Positions 8,501 through 17,187 of a stretch of 64,000 nt of DNA are shown piece after piece. Source of the DNA: Miltoncostaea sp036826475 (GTDB lineage Bacteria; Actinomycetota; Thermoleophilia; Miltoncostaeales; Miltoncostaeaceae); contig DAISWG010000001.1 in NCBI GenBank assembly GCA_036826475.1, positions 34,176 through 98,175 on the forward strand. The letters run 5' to 3'. How positions within the stretch are numbered: position 1 is the first letter of the stretch; each line of letters begins with the position of its first letter. A program made the position numbers and the translations under genes. The notes under the pieces were generated by a model that saw nothing but the letters and a program-made list of their open reading frames with translations, was not told the DNA's origin and did no database searches.

Positions 8501-9540
8501 CCCGCGCCCCCGCGGTCCGACACCGCCAGCAGCCACAGCAGGTACGGGGCGCCGATCACCCCGGTCACCACGCCCACGGGCGGCTGGACGCCGCCGGGCA
8601 GGAGGTGCTGCGCCACGAGGTCGGCGAGCGTCACCACCAGCGCCCCCGTCAGCGCAGCGGGCACCAGCGCGAGCCCGCCGGTCCCCACGATGCGGCGGGC
8701 GATCGGCGCCGACACCAGGGCCACGAACGCCACCGGCCCCGCCGCGGCGCTCGCGGCGGCCGCCAGCCCGACGGCGGCCACGAGCAGCCACAGGCGGGCG
8801 CGCTCGGCGCGCACGCCCAGGCCGGTGGCGGCGTCGTCGCCGAGCTGGAGCGCCCGGAGCGACCCGGCCAGCGCGGCCGCGGCGGGCATCAGCACCGCCA
8901 GGGCGACCCCGGTCACGGCGATCTGGTCCCACCCCGCGCCGCCGAGGCTGCCGACCAGCCACACCAGGGCCGACTGGGCGTCGCGGACGTCGCTGCGCGT
9001 CAGCAGGTAGTTGAGGACGGCGCTCGCCATGAACCCCACGGCGACGCCGATCAGCACGAAGCGGTACCCCGCGACGCCGTCGCGCCAGGCCAGGACGTAG
9101 ATGGCCGCGGCCACCGCCAGCGCGCCGCCGAACGCCAGGAGGGACACCGCCGCCCCGGTCACCCCCAGGATCAGCAGTCCGGCGGCCGCGGCGACCGAGG
9201 CGCCCCAGTTGATCCCGATGATGTCGGGACTGGCGAGCGGGTTCCCGAGCACCGTCTGGAACACGGCGCCGGCCACGCCGAACGCCGCGCCCACCAGCAG
9301 GCCGAGGGTCAGCCGCGGCAACCGCAGGTCCATCACCACGAACCGCTCGATCCCCTCGCCGCCGCCCAGCAGCACGCGGACCACGTCGGCCGGTGCGATG
9401 GCGAAGGCCCCGAGCGTCATGCTCAGCGCGCCCACCCCGAGCAGCGCGGCGGCCAGCGCGGCGGTCACGGCGGCCTCGCGGCGCCGGCGCGACCGGCGGC
9501 CGGCGCGGAGGGTGGTGAGGGCGGTGGCCGCCGCGCTCAC
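8497..9540 (-). CDS. Iron-siderophore ABC transporter permease 2 (FecCD family)
   Basis: A 347-residue permease of the BtuC/FecCD family, with about ten hydrophobic segments after a basic N-terminus. Family marks include L-R-L-P-R-L-T-L-G-L-L-V-G-A-A-F-G near residue 72, then Q-T-V-L-G-N-P-L-A-S-P-D-I-I-G near residue 95, and the ATPase-contacting L-G-V-R-A-E-R-A-R. It should pair with the upstream permease to form the channel. The GTG start overlaps the previous stop (GTGA), and its own stop overlaps the ATPase start the same way, so translation is coupled through the operon. Confidence 0.92.
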   Translation of the reverse strand: MSAAATALTTLRAGRRSRRRREAAVTAALAAALLGVGALSMTLGAFAIAPADVVRVLLGGGEGIERFVVMDLRLPRLTLGLLVGAAFGVAGAVFQTVLGNPLASPDIIGINWGASVAAAAGLLILGVTGAAVSLLAFGGALAVAAAIYVLAWRDGVAGYRFVLIGVAVGFMASAVLNYLLTRSDVRDAQSALVWLVGSLGGAGWDQIAVTGVALAVLMPAAAALAGSLRALQLGDDAATGLGVRAERARLWLLVAAVGLAAAASAAAGPVAFVALVSAPIARRIVGTGGLALVPAALTGALVVTLADLVAQHLLPGGVQPPVGVVTGVIGAPYLLWLLAVSDRGGAG

Positions 9541-10544
9541 AGCGCCGCCGCCCGCGTCCGCCGCACCACCGCGATCATCACCGGCGCGCCCACCAGCGCC
9601 AGCACGATCCCCGCCTCCAGCTCGCCGGGCGGGGCGATGAGCCGGCCGACGACGTCGGCGCTCACCAGCACGATCGCGCCGAGCACCGGCGAGTAGCGGA
9701 GGATCCAGCGGTGGTCGGGCCCGGCGAGGCGCCGCGCGAGGTGCGGCGTGATGAGGCCCACGAACACGATGGGCCCCACCAGGGCGGTCGCGCCGCCGCA
9801 CAACAGCACCACCGCGACGGCGCACGCCACCCGGGCCAGGCCCAGCCGGTGCCCGAGGCCGCGGGCGACGTCGTCGCCGAGCGCCATGGCGTCGAGCGCC
9901 CGGCCCGTCCCCAGCGCGACGATCGCGCCGGCCAGCAGCAGCGGCAGCACCGCGACGAGCGTGCCGGCGTCGCGCCCGGCCAGCGACCCGACCACCCAGA
10001 ACCGGTACCGGTCGAGGGTGTCCAGGTCGCCCAGCAGCACCAGGGTGGTGAGGGACGTCGCCGCGGCCGTGAACGCCGCCCCCACCAGCGCCAGCCGTGC
10101 CGGCGCGGCGCCGTCGCGCCCGAGCGCCCCGATGCCGAAGACCACCAGAGCGGCGACGGCCGTGCCGGCGACCGCGAACCACGCGTACCCCGGGGGCCTC
10201 CCCACGCCGACCCAGGTGATCGCCACGACCACCGCCAGCGACGCCCCCGCGCCGAGCCCCAGGATCCCGGGGTCGGCGATCGGGTTGCGGGTGGCGCCCT
10301 GGATCACCGCGCCCGCGAGTCCCAGCGCCGCGCCGGCCGCCACGCCGATCAGCGTGCGCGGCACGCGCAGCTCCCGCACCACCGTGTGGTCGGGATCGCC
10401 GGGGACGGGTGACGCGAGGGCGTCGATCACCGCGGCCAGCGGCACGGGACGGGCGCCCAGCGCGAACCCCAGGAACACCACCGCCAGGAGCAGGCCGGAC
10501 AGGGCGGCGAGCCCCAGCGCGCGGCGTGTGGTCGTGGCGCTCAC
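9537..10544 (-). CDS. Iron-siderophore ABC transporter permease 1 (FecCD family)
   Basis: A 335-residue FecCD permease, a paralogue of the downstream gene. It shows R-V-P-R-T-L-I-G-V-A-A-G-A-A-L-G near residue 60, Q-G-A-T-R-N-P-I-A-D-P-G-I-L-G near residue 83, and the coupling helix G-D-D-V-A-R-G-L-G-H-R-L-G. The end V-F-V-G-L-I-T-P-H-L-A-R-R matches the family. It begins with GTG, 51 nt downstream of the binding-protein stop. That short gap is compatible with one transcript from the promoter before the binding protein. No hairpin that would separate them was evident. Confidence 0.92.
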   Translation of the reverse strand: MSATTTRRALGLAALSGLLLAVVFLGFALGARPVPLAAVIDALASPVPGDPDHTVVRELRVPRTLIGVAAGAALGLAGAVIQGATRNPIADPGILGLGAGASLAVVVAITWVGVGRPPGYAWFAVAGTAVAALVVFGIGALGRDGAAPARLALVGAAFTAAATSLTTLVLLGDLDTLDRYRFWVVGSLAGRDAGTLVAVLPLLLAGAIVALGTGRALDAMALGDDVARGLGHRLGLARVACAVAVVLLCGGATALVGPIVFVGLITPHLARRLAGPDHRWILRYSPVLGAIVLVSADVVGRLIAPPGELEAGIVLALVGAPVMIAVVRRTRAAAL

Positions 10545-10595
10545 GACGGTCCGGCCGTGCCGGGCCCCGGGGGCGGGACCCGGCCGGCCTCCCCG

Positions 10596-11618
10596 CTACC
10601 CGGCAGCGTCCGCCGTGTCCGCGGCCGTCGCGAGGATCTCGGTGTAGTCGTCCAGCCCCCACGTCAGGGACAGGGCGGTGGGCGGCGAGACGGCGGCGAT
10701 GAACTCCTTGCCCACCACCGGCGCCACCCGGCCCTCGCGGACCTGCGCCATCGTGCGGCCGTGCGGCGACGCGAGGAACGCCCGGGAGAGCTTCTCGTCG
10801 TCGGCGAAGCTCACCAGGATGTCGCTCGTCAGCCGGTCGAGCTTCTCGTAGCTGAGCGTGTAGTAGAAGGTCTCGTCGCCGTTGGCGAGCGCGTCCACCG
10901 ACGGATCGCTGGTGAGGCCAAGGGCGAGCGTCGCCTCCACGCGCGGGTCGGCGGTCTTGTAGACGTAGAACGTCCCGCCGGCGTCCCACACCATGGCCAC
11001 CGACTTCCCGGCCAGCTGCGGGTGCTCCTCGGCCTGCCGGGCGAAGCGGGCGTCGATGTCGGCCAGCAGCGCCGCGGCCTCGGCGTCCCTGCCCAGCGCC
11101 GTCCCGACGATCTGGATGGTCTCCCGCCACGGGGTGGCCCACGCCTCGCCCGGGTAGGCGACGGTCGGCGCGATCGCGCTCAGCAGCTCGTACTGCTTCT
11201 CGGTGATCCCCGAGTACGGCGCCAGGATCAGGTCGGGCCCGGCCGCGGCGATCGCCTCGTACGGCGGCTCCTCCGCCGAGTCGGGGAGCACGGTCGGCAC
11301 CGCCTCGCCCCGCGCGTCGAGCGCCTCGCGGATCCACGGCAGCACGCCGTCCCCGTCGCCGCCGTAGCTCTGGAACGGGATGGCGACGGGGGTCACGCCC
11401 AGGGCGATCGCCGCGTCCGCGCTGCCCCAGCCCCAGGTGACGACCCGCTGGGGGGCCGCGTCGACGGTCGTGGCGCCGAACGCGTGGTCGATCGTGACCG
11501 GGAACGCGTCCGCCGGCCCGGCGGTGGTGGCGCCGGCCTGCGCCCCGTCGTCACCGCCGCACGCGGCGAGGGCGAACGCGGCGAGCACCGCCGCGATGAG
11601 GAGCCAGGCTCTGACCAT
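10596..11618 (-). CDS. Iron-siderophore substrate-binding lipoprotein
   Basis: A 340-residue class III periplasmic-type binding protein, attached to the membrane through the lipobox L-A-A-C near residue 20. The mature part has the two-lobe plan of FecB/FepB proteins. It includes the R-V-V-T-W-G-W-G-S-A-D-A opening and the Y-E-A-I-A-A-A-G-P-D-L-I-L-A hinge segment. I chose the ATG at 11618 because GGAGG lies 5 nt upstream; an ATG five codons earlier has no such site. It is the first gene of the importer operon. The likely ligand is a ferric siderophore, supported by the adjacent FhuF-like reductase gene; haem or cobalamin cannot be excluded. Confidence 0.9.
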   Translation of the reverse strand: MVRAWLLIAAVLAAFALAACGGDDGAQAGATTAGPADAFPVTIDHAFGATTVDAAPQRVVTWGWGSADAAIALGVTPVAIPFQSYGGDGDGVLPWIREALDARGEAVPTVLPDSAEEPPYEAIAAAGPDLILAPYSGITEKQYELLSAIAPTVAYPGEAWATPWRETIQIVGTALGRDAEAAALLADIDARFARQAEEHPQLAGKSVAMVWDAGGTFYVYKTADPRVEATLALGLTSDPSVDALANGDETFYYTLSYEKLDRLTSDILVSFADDEKLSRAFLASPHGRTMAQVREGRVAPVVGKEFIAAVSPPTALSLTWGLDDYTEILATAADTADAAG

Positions 11619-11635
11619 CCGAACCTCCGTCATGA

Positions 11636-11696
11636 GGTTGACCGAATATTTAGGATGCGGTGCGCCAGACTACTGATGGGCGAAGAAAGGTCAACC
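11636..11696. promoter_or_regulatory. Divergent iron-uptake control region with 8-bp inverted repeat
   Basis: GGTTGACC (11636-11643) and GGTCAACC (11689-11696) are a perfect inverted repeat framing the start of the binding-protein operon and the FhuF-like gene. On the minus strand the right arm also supplies TTGACC as a -35. After 16 nt it is followed by TAGTCT (11672-11667) as a -10, which would drive the importer operon. The arms could bind an iron regulator such as IdeR/DtxR, but the match to the full IdeR box is poor, so the regulator is not identified. Confidence 0.45.
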
Positions 11697-12344
11697 GCCG
11701 TTTCCGGAATCACCCGCCGCTGCCGCGTCGACCGCCTCGCCGAGGACGGCGGCGCCCTCGTCGACGCCGCGCTCGCCGCGACCGGCGCAACCGATCCCAA
11801 GGCCCGGGCCGCCTGGCTCGTGGGCGGGTACGCCTGGCTGCTGGCGCAGCCGGCGCTGACGGCGTTCCTGCGCGACGGGCGCGTGCCCGACCTCCGGCCC
11901 GCCCGGGCGGTGGTGGCGGCCGCGCCCGACGGGACGTACGCGATGGCGCTCGACGACGACGGCGCGACGGTGCCCCTCGGCCGCTGCGACCTCGCCCGTG
12001 CGGCCCTCGTCGCCGGGATGGAGCAGCACCTGGCGGTGGTGCTCGCGCTTCCCCAGCTCACCGCGATCGGCGCGCGGTCGCGGTGGGCGCTCGCCGCCGA
12101 CATGGTCGCCGCGGCCGCGCTGCGCCTGGGGCACCCGTTGCTGGGACCGTCCGGCGCGATCCGCGAGGCCGAGGCCCTGTGCGGGATCCCGGGGCGGCTC
12201 CGGGTGCCGCTGGACGTGATCCCGGGCGGCGACCCCGGTCGCCTCCCGGAGCGGTGGCGCGCGTCGTGCTGCCTGGCCCACCGCGAGGGGCACGACCTCT
12301 GCCCCACCTGCCCGCGGCGGCGGCCGCGGCGGGTTCGCGCCTAG
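11676..12344 (+). CDS. FhuF-like ferric-siderophore reductase, (2Fe-2S) protein
   Basis: A protein of about 222 residues whose C-terminus has C-C, nine residues, then C-P-T-C. This is the cysteine pattern of the FhuF-type 2Fe-2S cluster used to reduce siderophore-bound iron. The rest is mostly helical, with W-L-V-G-G-Y-A-W-L near residue 45 and a conserved-looking L-G-H-P-L-L-G-P segment. The start is uncertain: ATGs at 11655 and 11676 are both in frame and neither has a clear ribosome-binding site; I used the second. The gene is divergent from the siderophore importer and would release iron in the cytoplasm. It overlaps the convergent oxidase gene by four bases (CTAG). Confidence 0.78.
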   Translation: MGEERSTAVSGITRRCRVDRLAEDGGALVDAALAATGATDPKARAAWLVGGYAWLLAQPALTAFLRDGRVPDLRPARAVVAAAPDGTYAMALDDDGATVPLGRCDLARAALVAGMEQHLAVVLALPQLTAIGARSRWALAADMVAAAALRLGHPLLGPSGAIREAEALCGIPGRLRVPLDVIPGGDPGRLPERWRASCCLAHREGHDLCPTCPRRRPRRVRA

Positions 12345-14695
12345 CGGCCCGGTGCGGGCTTCGGGACCCTGAGGGTGCGCCGGCCGGTGGTCTGCCGGCC
12401 CCCGTGGGTGATGACCACGCGGAACGTCACCGTCGTCGCACCCCGGAGCGCCGCGCGGCGCACGGCGATGCGCGTCGCGGCGACGCGCCCGGCGCGGAGC
12501 GGCACCGTGCGGGCGGCGACGGCGCGACGCCCGCGCAGCAGGGTGATGCGTGCCGATGCGGCGCCGGTCGCCTGGAGGCGGACCGCCAGCGTCAGCCGCG
12601 GCCCGCGGCCCGTGAGGGCGGCCGCCAGCCGTTGCACCCGGAACGGGGCCGCCGCGGGCGCGGTGGGGGGCGCGGGCGCCGACCCGGCGGGCGGGGGCGT
12701 CACCGGCAGCGGCGGCGCGTCCGGGGCGTCGGCCGCCCCCCGGACCCAGGACGCGACGGACGGAACGCCCTCCGCGTCCATCACGAACAGCATGTACCAG
12801 CCGGGCGGGGCGACGGTGGCGTCGCGCGGCGTGTTCAGCGTGATCCCGTCGGCCTGGGCCGTCACGTCCAGCGAGATCACCCGCTGCGCCATGTCCACCG
12901 CGTGGGTCACCGCGGCGGGCCGCACCAGGGCGGCGCGCGCGATCCGCGAGGGGTCGCCCTGGACGGCGACCCGGAACGTGGTGCCGTAGCGGACGGCCGC
13001 CGGCGCGAAGGTCACCGCCGGACGCGGGCCGGCGAACAGGTAGGGCGGGCTCCAGATCTGGGCGGTCCGGTCCTTCACCAGGATGTGGCTGGGCGCGACG
13101 TCGCGGTCGTCGCCGGCGGACGCGACCCGGCCGTCGGGGAGCAGGACCGCGACCGAGTGGTACGTGCGGGCGTCCGCCTCGCTGCCGACCGTGCGCCAGG
13201 CGGCCCCCCCGGGGCGGAGCAGCTCCGACTGGTAGACCGGGTCGGCGTAGAGCGTGTCGTTCCTCCGGCCGTAGCCGCCGCCGCTGGCGAAGATGCCGCC
13301 GTCGGGGAGCAGGACGGTGTTGAAGTGGGAGCGGCCGGTGTTGAGGCTCGGGAACGCCCCGAGGCGCCAACCGGCGCCGGGGTCGTCGAGGTCGAGCGCC
13401 TCCGCCGTCGCCTTCGGCGGCTGCGCCTGGCCCGGGCCCGGTGCGGTCGCGCCGTCGGCGTCGCTGCCGCCGAGCAGCACCACCTGCTTCGCGCCGTCGA
13501 CGCCCGACGGCGCGATCCATGCGGTGCCCCACGAGCGGTCCTCGGAGAGCCGCGGCTGGCCGACGTCGGGCGTGTCGACCACGTCCTTCCAGATCCAGGT
13601 GTCGGTGTCGATCACCGCCGAGTCGTATCGGTTGGGGCCGGCCACCAGGACCTTGTTCCCGCCCGCGCCGAGCTCGGACGTGCTGGGCAGCACGAAGAGA
13701 TGGGGGTACAGCGAGAGCCCCTCGTGGTTCGGCCACGGCTTGGGCTGGTTGGGGGCCCCGGGAGGCAGGCGGCTCACGACGGTGGTGGCCTTCCCGCCGG
13801 GCGGCGCGGAGGGGTCGAAGACCTCGACGTCCTGGTTGTTGACCATGAGCGGCGGCAGGTTCGTGCCGCCGTTGTCGACGCCGCCGGTCTCGTCCCAGCC
13901 GCCCAGGATCAGCACCCGTCCGTCCGGGAGCTCGACGAGGCTGGGGTACCAGCGGCCGTGGTCCATGTCCTGGTAGCGGGTCCAGGTCTCGGTCCACGGG
14001 TCGAAGGTCATGACCCACGCGCCGCCCTTGAATCCGTTGCCGGCCCCGAGGCCGCTGGCGCTGGCGTAGGCCAGGTTGCCGCCGACGACGAGGACGCGCC
14101 CGTCGGCGAGCTGCACCTGGCCGGCGCACCACAGGTTGGCGGGGCGGTCGGGCCCCGTGGGCCAGTCGACCACCGGCGGCGGGACGGCGGTGAACGTGTT
14201 GGTCGCCGGGTCCCAGACGTGGGCGTTGCCGCCGTCCCATTCGGTCTCGGCGGGGTACTTCGGCTGGGAGATGAACAGCACCTTGCCCGTGGGCATCACG
14301 ATCGCGTGGATCGCCGTGGTCGGGATGCTCAGCAGCGGACCCCACAGGCCGTCCGGCGCCGCCGACTCGGCGGGGGCGAGCGCCCCGGCGGTGCGGGCGG
14401 CGGCGATGGTGGAGCCGCTCGCGGGCGGGTCGGGGCACGCCGGCGAGTCGGCCGGCGCCGTGGTGCACGCCCGCAGGTCGGCGCGGGCGGCGGCGATGGC
14501 GGCCGCGCTCGGCGGGCCGTGGGCCTGGTTGTGGTCGAAGCCCGGCCCCTCGATCTGGTTGAGGAAGGCCTCGGGCGCCCCCTCGGTGGTGGGGTGGTCC
14601 GCGGTCAGGGGCGCGACGGCCAGGATGCCGGCGATCGCGCCGGCGGCCGCCGTGGCCGCGTAGAAGCGCCGGCGGATGAGCTTCGTGGTCGCCAT
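12341..14695 (-). CDS. Secreted copper-radical oxidase (galactose/glyoxal oxidase-like, DUF1929)
   Basis: A 784-residue exported protein. The N-terminus has R-R-R-F-Y and a hydrophobic stretch, which could be a Tat or Sec signal. Residues 120-560 are Kelch-like beta-propeller repeats with recurring P-D-G-R-V-L units. Residues 555-680 are the Ig-like DUF1929 domain. All residues that hold the copper and the Cys-Tyr radical in galactose oxidase have counterparts: Cys190, Tyr250, Tyr512, His513 and His598 in T-H-A-V. The spacing from His513 to His598 equals that of galactose oxidase. About 100 extra residues follow, starting with a proline-rich linker. Streptomyces GlxA is a related enzyme acting on cell-surface glycan; the substrate here is unknown. 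Confidence 0.88.
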   Translation of the reverse strand: MATTKLIRRRFYAATAAAGAIAGILAVAPLTADHPTTEGAPEAFLNQIEGPGFDHNQAHGPPSAAAIAAARADLRACTTAPADSPACPDPPASGSTIAAARTAGALAPAESAAPDGLWGPLLSIPTTAIHAIVMPTGKVLFISQPKYPAETEWDGGNAHVWDPATNTFTAVPPPVVDWPTGPDRPANLWCAGQVQLADGRVLVVGGNLAYASASGLGAGNGFKGGAWVMTFDPWTETWTRYQDMDHGRWYPSLVELPDGRVLILGGWDETGGVDNGGTNLPPLMVNNQDVEVFDPSAPPGGKATTVVSRLPPGAPNQPKPWPNHEGLSLYPHLFVLPSTSELGAGGNKVLVAGPNRYDSAVIDTDTWIWKDVVDTPDVGQPRLSEDRSWGTAWIAPSGVDGAKQVVLLGGSDADGATAPGPGQAQPPKATAEALDLDDPGAGWRLGAFPSLNTGRSHFNTVLLPDGGIFASGGGYGRRNDTLYADPVYQSELLRPGGAAWRTVGSEADARTYHSVAVLLPDGRVASAGDDRDVAPSHILVKDRTAQIWSPPYLFAGPRPAVTFAPAAVRYGTTFRVAVQGDPSRIARAALVRPAAVTHAVDMAQRVISLDVTAQADGITLNTPRDATVAPPGWYMLFVMDAEGVPSVASWVRGAADAPDAPPLPVTPPPAGSAPAPPTAPAAAPFRVQRLAAALTGRGPRLTLAVRLQATGAASARITLLRGRRAVAARTVPLRAGRVAATRIAVRRAALRGATTVTFRVVITHGGRQTTGRRTLRVPKPAPGR

Positions 14696-14703
14696 CACCT
14701 CTC

Positions 14704-14709
14704 TATCGT
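14704..14709 (+). promoter_or_regulatory. Leaderless -10 box TATCGT for the RecQ gene
   Basis: TATCGT matches the actinobacterial TAnnnT -10 and ends exactly 7 nt before the ATG at 14717, so transcription would start at or next to the start codon. The interval GGTGGG is not a convincing ribosome-binding site. Confidence 0.6.
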
Positions 14710-14716
14710 CGGTGGG

Positions 14717-16807
14717 ATGTCCGACCTGACCGGCGCGCGACGCGCCACCGCCGAAGGGGTGATCGCGAGCGTCGCGGGTGCGGCGGCGACGCTGCGCGAC
14801 GACCAGGCCACCGCCGTCGGGGCCCTGTGCGACGCGGGGGCCCGCGTGCTGGTGGTTCAGGCGACCGGATGGGGGAAGTCGGCCGTCTACTGGGCGGCCA
14901 CGGCGGTGCGCCGCAGCGAGGGCGCGGGACCGACGCTCGTGATCTCCCCGCTGCTGTCGCTGATGCGCGACCAGGTGGCGGCGGCGGAGCGGGCGGGGCT
15001 GCGCGCGGCGACGCTCAACTCCTCCAACGTGGACGACTGGGAGCCGGTGGAGGCCGACCTGCTGGCGGGCGCGCTGGACGTGGTGCTGGTGTCGCCCGAG
15101 CGGCTCGCGAACCCCGGGTTCGGGCGGCGGGTGCTGGACGCCGTCGGCGGGCGCCTGGGCCTGCTGGTGATCGACGAGGCCCACGCGATCTCGGACTGGG
15201 GGCACGATTTCCGTCCCGACTACCGGCGCATCGCAGCGACGGTCGAGCGGCTCGACCCGTCCACCCCGGTGCTGGCGACCACGGCGACGGCGAACGCGCG
15301 GGTGACGGACGACGTCGCCGCCCAGCTGGGGACCGGCACGCTGGTGCTGCGCGGGCCGCTGGCGCGTGGCAGCCTGCAGCTGGCGGTCATCGACGGCCTG
15401 TCGCCCCTGGAGCGCTTCGCGTGGGTGGTGGAGCACCTGCCGGCGCTGCCCGGCTCGGGGATCGTCTACACGCTCACCAAGTCCGACGCGGAGCGCCTGA
15501 CCGCCGCGATCGCGGGGCACCACGGCGACGCCGTGCCGGTCGCGTCGTACACGGGCGACACCCCGGACCGCGAGGAGCGCGAGGCGGCGCTGCTCGGCAA
15601 CCGGCTGAAGGCCCTGGTCGCCACCTCGGCGCTGGGGATGGGCTACGACAAGCCCGACCTGGGGTTCTGCGTCCACGTGGGCGCCCCGCCGTCGCCGGTG
15701 TCGTACTACCAGCAGGTGGGGCGCGCGGGCCGCGGCATCGACCGTGCGCCGGTGGTGCTGCTGCATTCGGAGGCCGACGCCGGCGTGTGGGAGTACTTCG
15801 CGACCGCGACGATCCCCGATCCCGACCGGATGCGGCGTCTCCTGGACGCCCTGCCGGCGCGCGACGAGCCCGGCGCGAGCGCCGTCGCGCTGGAGGCCCT
15901 CACCGGCATCCGGCGATCGCGGGTGGACGGGATGCTGAAGCAGCTGGCGGTCGACGGCGCGGCGGAACGCGTCGGCTCGGGCTGGGTGACGACCGGCGAG
16001 CCGTGGGTGTTCGCCCGGGAGCACTACGAGGGCGTGGTGGCGACCCGCCGCCGCGAGGCGGACATCATGCGCCGCTACGTCCGCGGCCAGCGGTGCCTGA
16101 TGCAGCTGCTGCAGGAGGCGCTGGACGACCCGTCGGCCGCCCCCTGCGGGCGGTGCTCGGTGTGCCTCGGCCGCCTGCCGGACAGGGTGCCGGCGCGGCC
16201 GTCGGACGCGGCGACCCGATCGGTGGCGACCCAGCTGCGCCGCGGCCACCACGTGGTCGACCCGCGCCTGCAGTGGCCGGGCGGCGCGTTCGGCTCGCGG
16301 AAGCGGATCCCGCCCGACCGTCAGGCGGCGAAGGGCCGGGCCCTGGCCTTCGCGGACGCCCCGGAGTGGCGGGAGCTGATCGACGCCGCCTTCGCCCGCG
16401 ACGCCGCCGCCACGCCGGAGCTCCTGGAGGCGATCGTCGATCTGCTGGCCGCGTGGAGCGGCGAGTGGCCGGCGCGGCCGGACGTGGTCGTGGGGATGCC
16501 CGCCGGCGGACACCCGCTCCTCACCGAGAGCGTCGTCGCGCACGTCGGGGCGCGGGGACGCCTCCCCACCCTGATGCTCCCCGTCGGCCCGCCCGCGTCC
16601 ACGGATCCCACGTCGGCCGACGAGGCCGCCCACTGGCGCGACGCCCTGGGCCCCCCGGACGCCATGCCCGCCGGGGTCCGCGACCGGGTGGTGCTGCTCG
16701 TCGTGGACGCGACCTCGAGCCTGTGGCCGGTGACCGTCGCCGCCGCCACCCTCCGCGAGGCGGGCGCCGGGAAGGTCCTACCGCTCGTCATCCACCGCAG
16801 GCCGTGA
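14717..16807 (+). CDS. recQ: RecQ-family ATP-dependent DNA helicase with PRTase-like C-terminus
   Basis: A 696-residue helicase. Motif I is A-T-G-W-G-K-S, the DEAH box I-D-E-A-H-A-I-S-D-W-G-H-D-F-R includes the RecQ aromatic loop, and motif VI is Y-Q-Q-V-G-R-A-G-R-G. A zinc-binding set C-L-M, then C-G-R-C-S-V-C, follows near residues 460-485. Beyond residue 580 the sequence V-V-G-M-P-A-G-G-H-P-L-L and then L-L-V-V-D-A-T-S-S-L-W-P resembles a phosphoribosyltransferase fold with a degenerate PRPP loop, an arrangement seen in some actinobacterial RecQ proteins. It would unwind DNA during repair or recombination. It is probably translated from a leaderless mRNA. The 3' end overlaps the next, convergent gene by 30 bases. 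Confidence 0.9.
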   Translation: MSDLTGARRATAEGVIASVAGAAATLRDDQATAVGALCDAGARVLVVQATGWGKSAVYWAATAVRRSEGAGPTLVISPLLSLMRDQVAAAERAGLRAATLNSSNVDDWEPVEADLLAGALDVVLVSPERLANPGFGRRVLDAVGGRLGLLVIDEAHAISDWGHDFRPDYRRIAATVERLDPSTPVLATTATANARVTDDVAAQLGTGTLVLRGPLARGSLQLAVIDGLSPLERFAWVVEHLPALPGSGIVYTLTKSDAERLTAAIAGHHGDAVPVASYTGDTPDREEREAALLGNRLKALVATSALGMGYDKPDLGFCVHVGAPPSPVSYYQQVGRAGRGIDRAPVVLLHSEADAGVWEYFATATIPDPDRMRRLLDALPARDEPGASAVALEALTGIRRSRVDGMLKQLAVDGAAERVGSGWVTTGEPWVFAREHYEGVVATRRREADIMRRYVRGQRCLMQLLQEALDDPSAAPCGRCSVCLGRLPDRVPARPSDAATRSVATQLRRGHHVVDPRLQWPGGAFGSRKRIPPDRQAAKGRALAFADAPEWRELIDAAFARDAAATPELLEAIVDLLAAWSGEWPARPDVVVGMPAGGHPLLTESVVAHVGARGRLPTLMLPVGPPASTDPTSADEAAHWRDALGPPDAMPAGVRDRVVLLVVDATSSLWPVTVAAATLREAGAGKVLPLVIHRRP

Positions 16808-17158
16808 CGGCGGACGGCGCGGGATCCCGTCGCCGTACACCATGCGCCTGACGTTGTCGTGGATACGGCCGTCGTCGCGCTCGGTGATCACGACGTAGCC
16901 GATGTAGGCGAGGGCCAGGATCAGGCCGACGCCGAAGCCCGTCCATTCCAGCGGGCTCCAGCCGAAGGCCGCTCCGGCCGCCCAGCCCAGCAGGAAGCTG
17001 ATCGGCACGATCGCGACCAGATAGGCGCGGAGGCGGCGCTTCGCGCGCGCTGAGTAGACGGGCGCCGGGTCCAGGAGGGCCTGCTCGGCGACCACGCGGG
17101 CGACGGTCTCCTCGCGGGTCTCGCGCCGGCTCCGCCGGGCGGCGGGCCGGTCGGTCAT
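16778..17158 (-). CDS. Small two-helix membrane protein, unknown function
   Basis: A 126-residue protein I do not recognise. The first 45 residues are highly charged (R-R-S-R-R-E-T-R-E-E-T). Two hydrophobic segments follow, near residues 47-65 and 72-92, then a charged tail with R-R-M-V-Y-G-D-G. This suggests a membrane hairpin with both ends in the cytoplasm. The ATG at 17158 is the last methionine before the membrane part with a plausible length; an upstream extension would cross the divergent MocR promoter. It is divergent from the MocR gene with only 52 bases between starts, so the regulator may control it. It overlaps the recQ end. Confidence 0.7.
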   Translation of the reverse strand: MTDRPAARRSRRETREETVARVVAEQALLDPAPVYSARAKRRLRAYLVAIVPISFLLGWAAGAAFGWSPLEWTGFGVGLILALAYIGYVVITERDDGRIHDNVRRMVYGDGIPRRPPSRPAVDDER

Positions 17159-17187
17159 GTGCGAGGGAAGCGCTGTGCCCGACAGTG

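Noticed and set aside
11641..11660. An IdeR/DtxR iron box at the siderophore promoter
   Set aside because: Only about half of the 19 consensus positions match, so I recorded only the inverted repeat.
11660..16807. Very long open frames on both strands across 4-17 kb and elsewhere, some above 1000 codons
   Set aside because: High G+C removes stop codons from shadow frames. These frames are rich in Arg, Pro, Gly and Ala, lack family motifs outside the true gene, and overlap well-supported genes.
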